Below, piece after piece: positions 15,850 through 25,038 of a stretch of 64,000 nucleotides of DNA (the stretch's first letter is position 1; each line of letters opens with the position of its first letter). Location of the stretch: assembly GCF_003362755.1 (NCBI RefSeq), contig NZ_QKRA01000002.1:62001-126000 (forward strand), in the 5' to 3' direction. The stretch comes from Marinomonas piezotolerans. Lineage in GTDB: Bacteria; Pseudomonadota; Gammaproteobacteria; Pseudomonadales; Marinomonadaceae. The translations under genes were made by a program, and so were the position numbers. Below the pieces are notes generated by a model that saw only the letters and a list, made by a program, of their open reading frames with translations, was not told the origin of the DNA and did no database searches.

Positions 15850-17622
15850 TCAGCTCACAACCTTATCTCGACCTGTATTCTTCGCTTGGTAAAGCTTCGC
15901 GTCGACCTCGTCAATCAGCGTATCTAACGTCTCATCTGCAACATGATCAAGATAGGTTACTCCGTAGCTCAGCGTCAAAATCACGTCTTGGGGATTCGGG
16001 TGCTCAATCAACGTTTGCCGTACACGATGTAAGCGCGTCATCACGTCTCGTTTCTGCATGTTTGTGGTGATCACAACAAACTCTTCCCCCCCATAACGGG
16101 CGACAATATCGTCACCTCTAAAGTGCTGTTTCAACGCTCGTGCAACGGATATCAACGCTTGATCGCCAACCGTATGACCTAATGAGTCGTTCACTTCTTT
16201 GAAGTGATCAATATCGCACAGCACCATACATAATGACTGGTCTAGCCGTTTGGCTTCAGTTAATGCACGCTCCGAGACAAGTTTAAAACCACGTCGGTTA
16301 TACAAAGCCGTTAATTCATCCGTGGAGCTCTGTTCCTGCAAAACTTCATTTTCATCTTTTAGGTAGGAAGTACGCTGCGCGACCTTTTTCTCTAGGTTTT
16401 GCATGACGTCAGACAGGGTATCAGCCATGCCCTGTAGCCCCTGCCCAAGGCTGTAGATCTCACGCACACGGCTCAGCGGCTGTGGCAGTGTGCGAATCCG
16501 CTCTAGTGAGTTAGAGTTTACCGCATCGTTGAGCTGTAAAATGGGCTGTCCTATAAAACGTGCGATCAATGACCCCGCTAGCGCAATACTGATAAAGATT
16601 ACCAGTATGATGAACAAGATGGCTGCAGAATACTCCATGAGCATGTTGCGGTAATAGGACTCGGGAATAAGCACCCCCATATACCACTCTTCTCCAAGTG
16701 GTAATTCAATGGGATGTAAGTGATATAAGTAGTTTTCGCCCTCGACCCTAAATTGATAAGCGCCCTCTGTGAGCTGCTGCCCAGCACGCTGTAGAACGGG
16801 ATTTAAATGTTCACCCAACGACATCCGCTCGTTATAACCATCGGTTTTGTCATACAGCGTCTCTTGGCTTGATGTTGCGATAAGGTCGCCATTTTTTTCT
16901 GCTAAAAAGATATAAGAGTTGTCGACTAAATCAATCGACTGCAGATACTTATCCAGCGATATCAGCGCAACACTGGTCGCCGTCACGCCAAGTAGTGATC
17001 CTTGATCATCATAAATCGGGGCCGACAGACTGATGCCCAGTGAATTGTAACCGTAATAAGGGCTGATAGAGCTCCATGTCATACCTTGCTGGCGAACCGC
17101 CTCTCTATAGAACGGGCGCATTCTAGGGTCATACCCTTCATAGCTCGGTTCACCTTCCATTCTTGGGCCGACATACACAACGGGATCGTATTCATAAGCC
17201 TCTAGGCGACGTGACTCACTGGTGTAGTTATTAGCGATATGATGATCTTCTGGACCACCGAACGGGTCTCGAGTCGAATTGACATAACGGCCATCTGCCG
17301 TTGCCAGTGAAATAAAGGTCATAAATGGGTAAGGGATGGCTTGCTCATACAAGCGGCTGCTGACACGATCTAAATCGTCTAACCATTCTGGATGATGAGC
17401 GATGGCATCGCGGTTGATCTCGACGATCGTGCTAAGCGGTATCATAAATTCTTTAACGCGTCGGTGGACCCGAGACTCGGTCTCTTTTATGTAATGCAAA
17501 CCAACATTGTCAGACACATTCGTAATTGTCACGGCTGACAGAACAAACACCGTGACACCGCCAAGCGTTGCTAATAGTGCAAAGGGGATCACGATTAACC
17601 CCCATAACGAAACCTGCCTCAT
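15850..17622 (-). CDS. Membrane diguanylate cyclase with Cache sensor domain
   Basis: About 590 residues. A first membrane segment near the N-terminus (LWGLIVIPFALLATLGG), a periplasmic double-Cache sensor of about 280 residues (with DGRYVNSTRDPFGG and MTWSSISPYYGYNS), a second membrane segment (AAILFIILVIFISIALAGSL), a HAMP-like linker and coiled coil, then a GGDEF domain. The active site is RYGGEEF and an RGDD inhibitory I-site lies five residues before it, so active, product-inhibited c-di-GMP synthesis is expected. I choose the ATG at 17622 after a GGTGGGG site; an ATG at 17670 and a TTG at 17718 are alternatives. Cache ligands are usually amines, amino or organic acids. Confidence 0.9.
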   Translation of the reverse strand: MRQVSLWGLIVIPFALLATLGGVTVFVLSAVTITNVSDNVGLHYIKETESRVHRRVKEFMIPLSTIVEINRDAIAHHPEWLDDLDRVSSRLYEQAIPYPFMTFISLATADGRYVNSTRDPFGGPEDHHIANNYTSESRRLEAYEYDPVVYVGPRMEGEPSYEGYDPRMRPFYREAVRQQGMTWSSISPYYGYNSLGISLSAPIYDDQGSLLGVTATSVALISLDKYLQSIDLVDNSYIFLAEKNGDLIATSSQETLYDKTDGYNERMSLGEHLNPVLQRAGQQLTEGAYQFRVEGENYLYHLHPIELPLGEEWYMGVLIPESYYRNMLMEYSAAILFIILVIFISIALAGSLIARFIGQPILQLNDAVNSNSLERIRTLPQPLSRVREIYSLGQGLQGMADTLSDVMQNLEKKVAQRTSYLKDENEVLQEQSSTDELTALYNRRGFKLVSERALTEAKRLDQSLCMVLCDIDHFKEVNDSLGHTVGDQALISVARALKQHFRGDDIVARYGGEEFVVITTNMQKRDVMTRLHRVRQTLIEHPNPQDVILTLSYGVTYLDHVADETLDTLIDEVDAKLYQAKNTGRDKVVS

Positions 17623-17826
17623 AACACCCCACCTTGCCGATCTTATTTTGATATGAACCCAGCCGTACATCCGTTGTACAGGAACTGGGCGATAGCAATT
17701 AGTATTAATATCGGCCAAGAATCAGAGAACATAAGACTTAGGTGCGCGCAGCACTCGGCTACACCGTATTAATTGTTGGCTTCGATTGTTAACAGCCGAT
17801 GAACAATCAAGCATTCAGCTGTCGAT

Positions 17827-18549
17827 TTAACGCTGGCGTTCATAAACACTTATATTCACCGCCGTCGCGAGATTCAGCGACTCAATCAAACCGACACCTG
17901 GGATGGTAAACGCTTTCGCATTCAAGCTGTCCAAATACTCGCGTGGTACGCCGCGTGCTTCGTTGCCAAAAATATAGCAATCACACGCTTTGAATTCGGG
18001 CGCACTTAGCGACGCACCCTCCATATCTAAGCAACCAATTGCGTTGAAGCGCTCAGGTAGAGTGGTGATATCGACATCCAGCTCCATCGGCACATGGAAC
18101 AAGGCACCCATGCTAGAACGAATCACCTTAGGATTGAACGGGTCCACGCTCCCTGCGCTGAGCAACAGACGAAAGCCGCCAAACCACGCCAGCGTACGCA
18201 GGATGGTTCCCAAATTACCTGGATCTTGGATCTCGTGCAGGTATATCGCCGTCAGTTGTTCATGATTGGTTGGTGCGATGGCATCCATTGGCACGACGGC
18301 CAAGATACCTTGAGGCGTTTTGGTGTCGGACATGCTCGCCATTTGCTTAGCACTGACCTCCACCTTTTCAAATGGCGAAGACCAATCAGCATAGTCTGAG
18401 GTGACATAGAGCGTTGCGGCCGCAAGCTTCGGGTTATGCTTCGCCGCATTTTCAAGCTCTAGTACCAAATGCTCGCCTTCCACTAAGCAACAACCAAACT
18501 CTTGGCGGTACTTTTTTTGATGGAGTTTTTTGATCTGATCGATTTTCAT
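17827..18549 (-). CDS. TrmH/SpoU family RNA 2'-O-methyltransferase
   Basis: A 240-residue SPOUT methyltransferase using S-adenosylmethionine to methylate ribose in rRNA or tRNA. The N-terminus carries an L30e-like substrate domain (EFGCCLVEGEHLVLE). The three SpoU motifs are present: DPGNLGTILRT (with the catalytic Arg), FGNEARGVP and IESLNLATAVNIS forming the trefoil knot. It follows the FAD-dehydrogenase gene with only three bases between, so they share a transcript. The target nucleotide cannot be assigned. Confidence 0.88.
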   Translation of the reverse strand: MKIDQIKKLHQKKYRQEFGCCLVEGEHLVLELENAAKHNPKLAAATLYVTSDYADWSSPFEKVEVSAKQMASMSDTKTPQGILAVVPMDAIAPTNHEQLTAIYLHEIQDPGNLGTILRTLAWFGGFRLLLSAGSVDPFNPKVIRSSMGALFHVPMELDVDITTLPERFNAIGCLDMEGASLSAPEFKACDCYIFGNEARGVPREYLDSLNAKAFTIPGVGLIESLNLATAVNISVYERQR

Positions 18550-18552
18550 GCA

Positions 18553-20172
18553 CTAGCCGCCCTGTTGGTTCAGCATATCAAGCGCCACCGCTTCGGCCAC
18601 TTTGATGCCGTCAATCCCTGCTGACAAAATGCCGCCCGCATACCCTGCACCTTCACCCGCTGGATACAAACCCTGCGTATTCAGACTTTGATAGGTGGTA
18701 TTGTCACGGGTAATTCGAATCGGTGAGGACGTACGCGTCTCAATGCCCGTTAAGATGGCATCGTCTCGATCAAAACCGCGAATTTTCTTACCAAACGCAG
18801 GCAAGGCTTCGCGTACTGCTTCAATAATAAAGTCAGGTAACGCATCCGCTAAATCGCACAACTGAATACCAGGTTTGTAAGATGGTTCCACCTCACCTAG
18901 CTTGGTCGACGCTTGGCCTTTGATGAAATCTCCCACCAATTGAGCTGGCGCTTTATAATCCGAACCACCGAGTTTATAGGCGACCTCTTCTAAGCGCTCT
19001 TGCAGCTCCACGCCCGCCAAAATGCCATCGGGGTAATCTTGCTCTGGGTTGATGCCGACCACAATGCCTGAGTTCGCATTACGCTCGTTACGCGAATACT
19101 GGCTCATGCCATTGGTCACGACGCGCCCTTCTTCAGACGTCGCCGCAACGACTGTCCCACCTGGACACATACAGAAGCTGTATACTGCTCGCCCATTCTT
19201 CGCATGATGGATCAACTTGTAATCCGCGGCGCCAAGCTCTGGATGACCGGCGTATTTGCCCAACCGAGCGCGGTCGATCAAAGACTGGGGGTGCTCAATT
19301 CGAAAACCGATGGCAAACGGTTTTGGCTCAATGAACACCTCATTTTTATGTAGCATACGGAAGGTATCTCGGGCACTGTGACCTAGCGCCAATACCACGT
19401 GCTGGCTGTGAAGTTCGCTGCCATCGGATAGCGCCACGCCAGTCACCTTTTGGTCTTCTAGCAATAAGTCGGTGACTTTGGCTTCAAAGCGAATGTCTCC
19501 GCCCAAGGCGATGATTTCTTCGCGCATTTTTGCAACAACGCCGGTCAATCGGAAGGTACCAATGTGTGGCTTGCTGACGAATAGAATCTCACTCGGAGCG
19601 CCTGCGCGAACGAACTCATGCATTACCTTGCGGCCATAGAATTTTGGGTCTTTGACTTGGCTGTATAGTTTGCCATCCGAGAACAGACCGGCACCGCCTT
19701 CGCCATATTGAACGTTGGATTCCGTATCAAGCTTGTGATTTCGCCACAATGCCCACGTGTCTTTGGTACGCTGGCGCACATTACGACCACGCTCCAAAAC
19801 AATCGGCTTGAACCCCATTTGCGCTAAAGTGAGCGCTGCAAACAAGCCACACGGCCCAAAACCTACAACTATTGGCCGTTCCGTTAAGCCTTCTGGGGCT
19901 TTTGCGACTGGATGATAATCAATGTCTGGCGCAGCTTTAACATGTACATCGTCTTCAAAACGAGCCAAAACCGCGTCATTGTTGCTGGTATTAAGATGAA
20001 TAATATAAACAAACGTAATCTCTGTATTTTTTTTGCGCGCGTCGTAGCTGCGTTTGAATACAAAGAAATCCAACAACGTCTCATCCACCAGCTTTAGGCG
20101 AGAAACAATAGCCTCGCGCAGTGCGGATTCTGGATGATCAAGGGGTAAGGAAAGCTCAGATAAACGAATCAT
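18553..20172 (-). CDS. FAD-dependent dehydrogenase (COG2509 type)
   Basis: A 539-residue flavoprotein. An N-terminal small alpha/beta domain (residues 1-90) precedes a dinucleotide-binding motif VVGFGPCGLFAALTLAQMGF near residue 105; YGEGGAGLFSDGKL and a C-terminal GLYPAGEGAGYAGGI motif complete the FAD site. This widespread family has no established substrate. It forms an operon with the downstream methyltransferase gene (three-base gap). Confidence 0.85.
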   Translation of the reverse strand: MIRLSELSLPLDHPESALREAIVSRLKLVDETLLDFFVFKRSYDARKKNTEITFVYIIHLNTSNNDAVLARFEDDVHVKAAPDIDYHPVAKAPEGLTERPIVVGFGPCGLFAALTLAQMGFKPIVLERGRNVRQRTKDTWALWRNHKLDTESNVQYGEGGAGLFSDGKLYSQVKDPKFYGRKVMHEFVRAGAPSEILFVSKPHIGTFRLTGVVAKMREEIIALGGDIRFEAKVTDLLLEDQKVTGVALSDGSELHSQHVVLALGHSARDTFRMLHKNEVFIEPKPFAIGFRIEHPQSLIDRARLGKYAGHPELGAADYKLIHHAKNGRAVYSFCMCPGGTVVAATSEEGRVVTNGMSQYSRNERNANSGIVVGINPEQDYPDGILAGVELQERLEEVAYKLGGSDYKAPAQLVGDFIKGQASTKLGEVEPSYKPGIQLCDLADALPDFIIEAVREALPAFGKKIRGFDRDDAILTGIETRTSSPIRITRDNTTYQSLNTQGLYPAGEGAGYAGGILSAGIDGIKVAEAVALDMLNQQGG

Positions 20173-20366
20173 GGAAAGGTCCCGGCCGGTGACTCCGGCA
20201 AAAGAAATATGAAGACGACATTATACGCTGGGCGGGACAACAAGTCAGGCGATACGCATCGGTGACCCAAACAATTTCGCGGATATTCGTGCTAATGGAC
20301 GATAAAAGCTGCTATCGTCAGCATCGCTTAAAACTGACTTGTTGGACAACACATAAGGAGCGCCCC

Positions 20367-20996
20367 ATGACACTGGCGATATGGCTTTCACTGTTTATGA
20401 TTTGCTTGCTTGGTGCAATGTCACCTGGGCCAAGCCTTGTTACGGTGACTAAACATAGCTTAGCAGGGGGGAAAGCAAACGGCTTTGCTGCCGCGTGGGC
20501 GCACGCCTTCGGCATCGGTGTCTACGCACTGATTTCTATGCTGGGTCTTGCCGTGATTTTTCATCAATTACCTTGGCTCTTTTTGCTTATCAGTTACGCT
20601 GGAGCAGCGTATTTGGCGTATTTAGGTATTAACGCCCTGCGCTCCCAAGGGGGGATTGCGGCCAAGCTCGAAGCTGGTCGTACGGTAAGCATCTGGCAAT
20701 CCGCGAAAGAAGGCTTATTGATTTCATTGCTGAGCCCTAAAATCGCGCTTTTTTTTGCCGCGTTATTCAGTCCGTTTGTCGCGGCGGTCAGCGCGTTTGA
20801 AGGGCAAATGCTAATCGTCGCAACCCCTTTCGTCGTAGATGGGCTGTGGTACACCTTCATTACCTTAATGCTCTCGAATTCCCATATTTTAGATAAGCTT
20901 CGCCGTCATGCTGTGGTGATCGACCGTCTCTCTGGGCTGGTTTTGATCGCTTTGGCCGTCAAGATTCTGATCTCAGCAGACACAATGATTGTCTAG
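20367..20996 (+). CDS. LysE/RhtB family amino-acid exporter
   Basis: A 209-residue inner-membrane protein with about six hydrophobic segments. The start at 20367 is fixed by AAGGAG 8 bases upstream; a longer frame from 20262 has no ribosome site and a polar extension. The hallmark [20 protein letters not shown] sits at residues 15-34, followed by the second family motif around [12 protein letters not shown]. Such proteins export amino acids or homoserine lactone-like compounds. No neighbouring LysR regulator is present. Confidence 0.87.
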   Translation: MTLAIWLSLFMICLLGAMSPGPSLVTVTKHSLAGGKANGFAAAWAHAFGIGVYALISMLGLAVIFHQLPWLFLLISYAGAAYLAYLGINALRSQGGIAAKLEAGRTVSIWQSAKEGLLISLLSPKIALFFAALFSPFVAAVSAFEGQMLIVATPFVVDGLWYTFITLMLSNSHILDKLRRHAVVIDRLSGLVLIALAVKILISADTMIV

Positions 20997-21067
20997 ACCT
21001 CGCTTGCTTTGCTGATTGCCTAGCGGCAGGTACAATAGCGGTTTCACCCATTACTATCGGTATATTC

Positions 21068-21688
21068 ATGGCTCGCTCGAAAAGCAGTAATCGTTGGCTT
21101 GATGAACACGTCAACGATCCCTACGTCAAAAAAGCCCAAGCGGACGGCTATCGCTCCCGCGCCAGTTACAAACTGCTATCTCTCAATGATAAAGATAAGC
21201 TGATCAAGTCTGGAAACTTGGTGCTGGATCTAGGCTCTGCGCCAGGTGGGTGGTCACAAGTCGCCTCTAAGCTTGTGGGTGATAAAGGCAAGGTGATCGC
21301 ATCGGACATCCTGCCGATGGATTCGATTGCGGGCGTTGAGTTTATCCAAGGTGACTTCACTGAACAGGAGGTCTTCGATCAGATCATGACGGCGGTCAAT
21401 GGTGCACCGGTGGATGTGGTGATTTCTGATATGGCTCCAAACATGAGTGGGGTTTCCACTGTTGATCAGGCTTCGTCAATGTACTTGGTTGAGTTGGCGC
21501 TCGATATGGCCATTCAAACCCTCAAACCAAAAGGCTTCTTTGCGGTGAAAGTGTTCCAAGGGGAAGGCTATGAGGAGTTCGTTAAGCAAATGCGTCCGCA
21601 TTTTGACAATGTAGTGGTCCGCAAACCTGATTCCTCACGCGCACGCTCCCGTGAAGTGTATTTGGTCGGTCGCGGTTTTAAAGGCTAA
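21068..21688 (+). CDS. rlmE: 23S rRNA (uridine-2552) 2'-O-methyltransferase
   Basis: A 206-residue RrmJ/FtsJ enzyme that methylates U2552 in the A loop of 23S rRNA. The AdoMet motif [14 protein letters not shown], the catalytic aspartate in [11 protein letters not shown], the lysine in [11 protein letters not shown] and the early lysine in SRASYKLL make up the K-D-K-E tetrad. The family usually neighbours ftsH; here it is followed after four bases by rluF, giving a pair of 23S rRNA modification genes likely on one transcript. Confidence 0.94.
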   Translation: MARSKSSNRWLDEHVNDPYVKKAQADGYRSRASYKLLSLNDKDKLIKSGNLVLDLGSAPGGWSQVASKLVGDKGKVIASDILPMDSIAGVEFIQGDFTEQEVFDQIMTAVNGAPVDVVISDMAPNMSGVSTVDQASSMYLVELALDMAIQTLKPKGFFAVKVFQGEGYEEFVKQMRPHFDNVVVRKPDSSRARSREVYLVGRGFKG

Positions 21689-21692
21689 TTTC

Positions 21693-22760
21693 ATGCAACT
21701 CAAAACCTCGATTCGACTCAACAAATACATTAGCGAAAGTGGCCTTTGCTCACGACGTGAAGCCGATCGCTTTATCGAGCAAGGCAGTGTGTTTATTAAT
21801 GGCAAACGGGCTGGCATCGGTGATCAAGTCACGCCCGGTGATTTAGTCAAAGTGAATGGTCAAACCATCGAGCCGATGGAAGCGGAAGATCTGATCTTCA
21901 TCGCCGTTAACAAGCCCGTCGGTATCGTCAGTACGACAGAGTCCAGCGAACCCAACAACATTGTCCGCTTTGTGAAGCACGGTGCTCGCATCTTCCCGAT
22001 TGGTCGTCTAGACAAAGACTCTCAAGGTCTGATCTTTATGACCAACAACGGCGACTTAGTGAATAAAATTCTACGCGCGTCGAACAATCACGAGAAAGAA
22101 TACCTCGTAACGGTCAATAAGCCGATCACGGATGCCTTTATTGATGGCATGAGTAACGGCGTACCGATCTTGGGTCAGATGACCAAGAAATGTAAGGTGA
22201 AGAAAGAATCGACTTTTGTCTTTAACATTACGTTAGTGCAAGGTTTGAACCGTCAAATTCGCCGCATGGCGGAGCATTTTGGCTACGAAGTGGTTCAGCT
22301 TGAGCGTATTCGTATTATGAACGTCTCTCTCAAAGGCTTAGCCTTGGGGGACTGGCGCGATTTGACGCAAAAAGAAATTAATACCATTGCCGAGCTGACC
22401 AAAGACTCCGACGGCAACGCAGCGCCCAAGGCAAGCAATCCACGAAAACCGAAAAAGAAGCCTCACCAAGGTAGTTCAGGCGCACGCGGCGGTCAGAGTC
22501 GCAACGATTCACGCTCTGGAAAGCCCAGTAACAACAGCAAAAGTGGTCGCCCTGCCAACGGCAAACCTACTGCGAGTGGCAAAGGGAAAAGCGCGCCAAA
22601 TGGTCGTGGTGGTGCAAACAGTGCTGGCAAAGGTAAACCTAGCAACAGCGGTAAAGGTGGTAAGTCGACAATCGGAACAGGTGGTCGTGGCAAGCCTTCA
22701 TCCTCTGGCAAAGGGGGTGCGCCAGCGAATAAGGGCAAGTCACGCAACCGCCCGCGCTAA
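21693..22760 (+). CDS. rluF: 23S rRNA pseudouridine(2604) synthase with basic tail
   Basis: A 355-residue RluF/RsuA-type pseudouridine synthase. An N-terminal S4 domain ([20 protein letters not shown]) precedes the catalytic domain with the aspartate in [15 protein letters not shown] and the [15 protein letters not shown] signature. The ATG at 21693 is preferred over an upstream frame start inside rlmE. After about residue 255 comes a roughly 100-residue tail of G, K, S, N, P and R (GKGK, SGKGG, GGRGK repeats) that E. coli RluF (290 aa) lacks; it is probably disordered and RNA-binding. Co-transcribed with rlmE. Confidence 0.88.
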   Translation: MQLKTSIRLNKYISESGLCSRREADRFIEQGSVFINGKRAGIGDQVTPGDLVKVNGQTIEPMEAEDLIFIAVNKPVGIVSTTESSEPNNIVRFVKHGARIFPIGRLDKDSQGLIFMTNNGDLVNKILRASNNHEKEYLVTVNKPITDAFIDGMSNGVPILGQMTKKCKVKKESTFVFNITLVQGLNRQIRRMAEHFGYEVVQLERIRIMNVSLKGLALGDWRDLTQKEINTIAELTKDSDGNAAPKASNPRKPKKKPHQGSSGARGGQSRNDSRSGKPSNNSKSGRPANGKPTASGKGKSAPNGRGGANSAGKGKPSNSGKGGKSTIGTGGRGKPSSSGKGGAPANKGKSRNRPR

Positions 22761-22765
22761 CCTAA

Positions 22766-22791
22766 TAAAAAACTACCCAGCTATCGGTAGA
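22766..22791 (-). terminator. Weak terminator overlapping the araC-type stop codon
   Basis: On the minus strand, CTACC-N8-GGTAG followed by six T residues. The stem includes the last codons of the regulator gene. Short stem, so only moderate support. Confidence 0.4.
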
Positions 22792-23648
22792 TAGACATCG
22801 GTTAGCAGCTCATGCTCTGGCACTTCGGGATACAAGTTCATGTAATGAAAGAAAATCGGCGCGTCGTTCGGTTCTTCATCGTGCTGTGGTAGCCATTGCT
22901 GGTATAAGTAATACACCGTATCGCCGATTGCATCTCTAGAACCTACGTGTCGAGCAACGGCATAGCGGCCACCACGAATGGTTTTATTCACGATGCCAAA
23001 CGCATTGTCCTCCGGTATCGGGGCATCAACCTCTCCCGCGACGTCAAAGCGAAACTCTTCTGCTGGCACACTTTTCGGATCGTGGTAAACGATGCCAAAT
23101 GAACGACTTTGGGTAATCGGGGATAGCCCTGTTGTTTTACGCCAAGTAATAAACTTCGCTACCGTTTCCATAACGCGAGTTGGGGAACCATGATGCTCAA
23201 TGACCGCTACAGGAATCTCTTCAATACGCTTGACCACGACATCCATTGTTATCTCCTTTCTGAACTCAATATGATGATGTTGTTGATGCCAACTGTCCCA
23301 ATCTGGGTGAAGGCGAAATTTAGAAGGAGACTGCAAATAGCGTTTTTTAAACGCCCTATTAAATGATTCAGGGTGCTCAAAGCCAGCTTGTAATGCGATG
23401 TCTAATATCGTCAGTTGCGAATTAAATACCAACTGATAGGCTGCTCTCTTGAGACGAATTTGCTGAATGTATTGATATACACTGATCCCCATCATCGCTG
23501 AGAATTGACGATGGAAATGGTATTTCGAGAAATGGGCTACATCGCATAGCGTTTCTACATTTAGCACGTCGTCCAAATGGTGATCAATATACTCACAAAC
23601 CTTTGCTAATCGCTCCACAATACGAGCATGGCTCGTGTTCTGACTCAT
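22773..23648 (-). CDS. AraC family regulator with GyrI-like effector domain
   Basis: A 291-residue regulator. Two helix-turn-helix motifs of the AraC type occupy residues 10-110 (LNVETLCDVAHFSKYHFHRQF and ILDIALQAGFEHPESFNRAFKK). From about residue 135 a GyrI-like/SoxS-effector (BacT_effector) domain follows (VVVKRIEEIPVAVIEHHG to the end), which in relatives such as Rob and BmrR binds small hydrophobic compounds. It is convergent with rluF and divergent from the MFS transporter at 23836, which it may control as a drug-efflux switch (inference). Confidence 0.88.
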   Translation of the reverse strand: MSQNTSHARIVERLAKVCEYIDHHLDDVLNVETLCDVAHFSKYHFHRQFSAMMGISVYQYIQQIRLKRAAYQLVFNSQLTILDIALQAGFEHPESFNRAFKKRYLQSPSKFRLHPDWDSWHQQHHHIEFRKEITMDVVVKRIEEIPVAVIEHHGSPTRVMETVAKFITWRKTTGLSPITQSRSFGIVYHDPKSVPAEEFRFDVAGEVDAPIPEDNAFGIVNKTIRGGRYAVARHVGSRDAIGDTVYYLYQQWLPQHDEEPNDAPIFFHYMNLYPEVPEHELLTDVYLPIAG

Positions 23649-23835
23649 CGCCGTCTCCTATCTATGGGCCGCAGTATGGCATGCTGCTGCGCCTCAGTGC
23701 CTAGCCGAAATTGCGCACATCATTGCCTTCCTCTCTTTGTTATATGGCTATAACAGACTGATTTGTTCGCTATGACGGTGATACACTACAGCGCGCCCCT
23801 TAATGGGAGAACGTCTTTGTTGGTCGAGATTACTC

Positions 23836-25023
23836 ATGCTGTATCGTGTTCGTCACCGAAAGTGGTTGTTACTGGCTTTTATTTTACTCTTATCATTGAG
23901 TCTTCGCGGGCCCGTGGTTGGCATCGCGCCCTTACTAGAATCCATTGAGCACGATCTGTCTCTGACTAGCTTTGCGTCGGGCTTACTCACCACATTACCG
24001 ATCCTAAGCTTTGCTCTATTTGCGCCCGTTGCAACGCGACTTGGCCGCCGATTCGGCATCGAATCCGCATTGCTCGTAGGAACCTTGCTCATTTTAGCGG
24101 GCATGATATTACGCTCGCTAGGAGTTTTGCCGACTCTATACTCTGGCGTATTTCTCATCGGTGCCGGGATTGCGATCGGCAACGTGTTATTGCCTATTTT
24201 ATTAAAGCGAGACTTTTCGAATCACATCATTCAGCTAACCGCTGTGTATGTCTTGATGATGAATATTGGTGGCGCGCTCATCACGGGAACGGCCGTCCCT
24301 CTGACCTTAGTGTCAGAGCAATGGATTGGCAATCTATGGCCAAGCTGGTCTTTTGCGCTCGCCTGCCAGACACTTCTACTGATACTCCCATTAGTACTCT
24401 GGTTTGCTCTAACAAAGCCCAATCAAACGCCACAACCGACCGCAGCAGACCTCATCAAAGCCTCCGTTTGGCGCTCACCTGTTGCTTGGCTCATCACCTT
24501 CTTTATTGCAGTGAATTCCGTCACCAACTATATCGTGAACACTTGGCTACCCACGATATTAATCGACCACGGTTTCAGTGCGGTCACGGCTGGTTTGTAT
24601 CACAGCTATATTCAATTAGCGGGCATGATCCCTGCTCTTACTTTGCCCTTCATACAGCGATTTGTACCGACCAAACGTCAGCTGTGCTGTATCGCGACAT
24701 TTAGCACGCTTCTGAGCTTGGTGGGTTTCACGGTTATGATCGAATTCGCTGTGATCTGGTCTTTTATTTACGGCTTTGGCGTCACGCTCGGGTTTGTCGT
24801 GGGTATCTCGCTTATTAGCTTACGAACAAACAGCGTCAGAGAAGCCGCGGCCTTATCGGGTATGGCACAATTTGTTGGTTACCTTTTGGCAGCAATTGGC
24901 CCGATGGCCATTGGCGGCTTACATGATTGGTTAGACGAATGGCAAACAGCGCTCTATTGCTTGATCGCGCTCGGTATAATCTGGATTTTTCTAGGTTGGT
25001 TCGCAAGCTCAGAGGACACTTAG
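23836..25023 (+). CDS. MFS transporter, CynX/NimT-like
   Basis: A 395-residue major facilitator with about twelve hydrophobic spans. The first loop LRGPVVGIAPLLESIEHDLSLT and the A-motif region VATRLGRRFG are typical of the CynX/NimT (cyanate, 2-nitroimidazole) branch. I choose the ATG at 23836; an in-frame ATG at 23803 adds eleven polar residues. It lies divergently from an AraC/GyrI-type regulator, suggesting export of a toxic compound. Substrate unknown. Confidence 0.85.
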   Translation: MLYRVRHRKWLLLAFILLLSLSLRGPVVGIAPLLESIEHDLSLTSFASGLLTTLPILSFALFAPVATRLGRRFGIESALLVGTLLILAGMILRSLGVLPTLYSGVFLIGAGIAIGNVLLPILLKRDFSNHIIQLTAVYVLMMNIGGALITGTAVPLTLVSEQWIGNLWPSWSFALACQTLLLILPLVLWFALTKPNQTPQPTAADLIKASVWRSPVAWLITFFIAVNSVTNYIVNTWLPTILIDHGFSAVTAGLYHSYIQLAGMIPALTLPFIQRFVPTKRQLCCIATFSTLLSLVGFTVMIEFAVIWSFIYGFGVTLGFVVGISLISLRTNSVREAAALSGMAQFVGYLLAAIGPMAIGGLHDWLDEWQTALYCLIALGIIWIFLGWFASSEDT

Positions 25024-25038
25024 TATTGCTGTATTGTG

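Noticed and set aside
17784-17808. GATTGTT/AACAATC inverted repeat between the methyltransferase and cyclase genes
   Set aside because: Short AT-rich arms without T run or known consensus; could be chance, so not listed as a feature.
22493-22747. Pro/Leu-rich frame opposite the rluF tail
   Set aside because: Produced by the repetitive Gly/Lys/Ser coding sequence on the other strand; not an independent gene.
22543-22794. Overlapping plus-strand frame in the rluF tail
   Set aside because: Alternate frame of low-complexity repeats without ribosome site, running into the convergent regulator gene.
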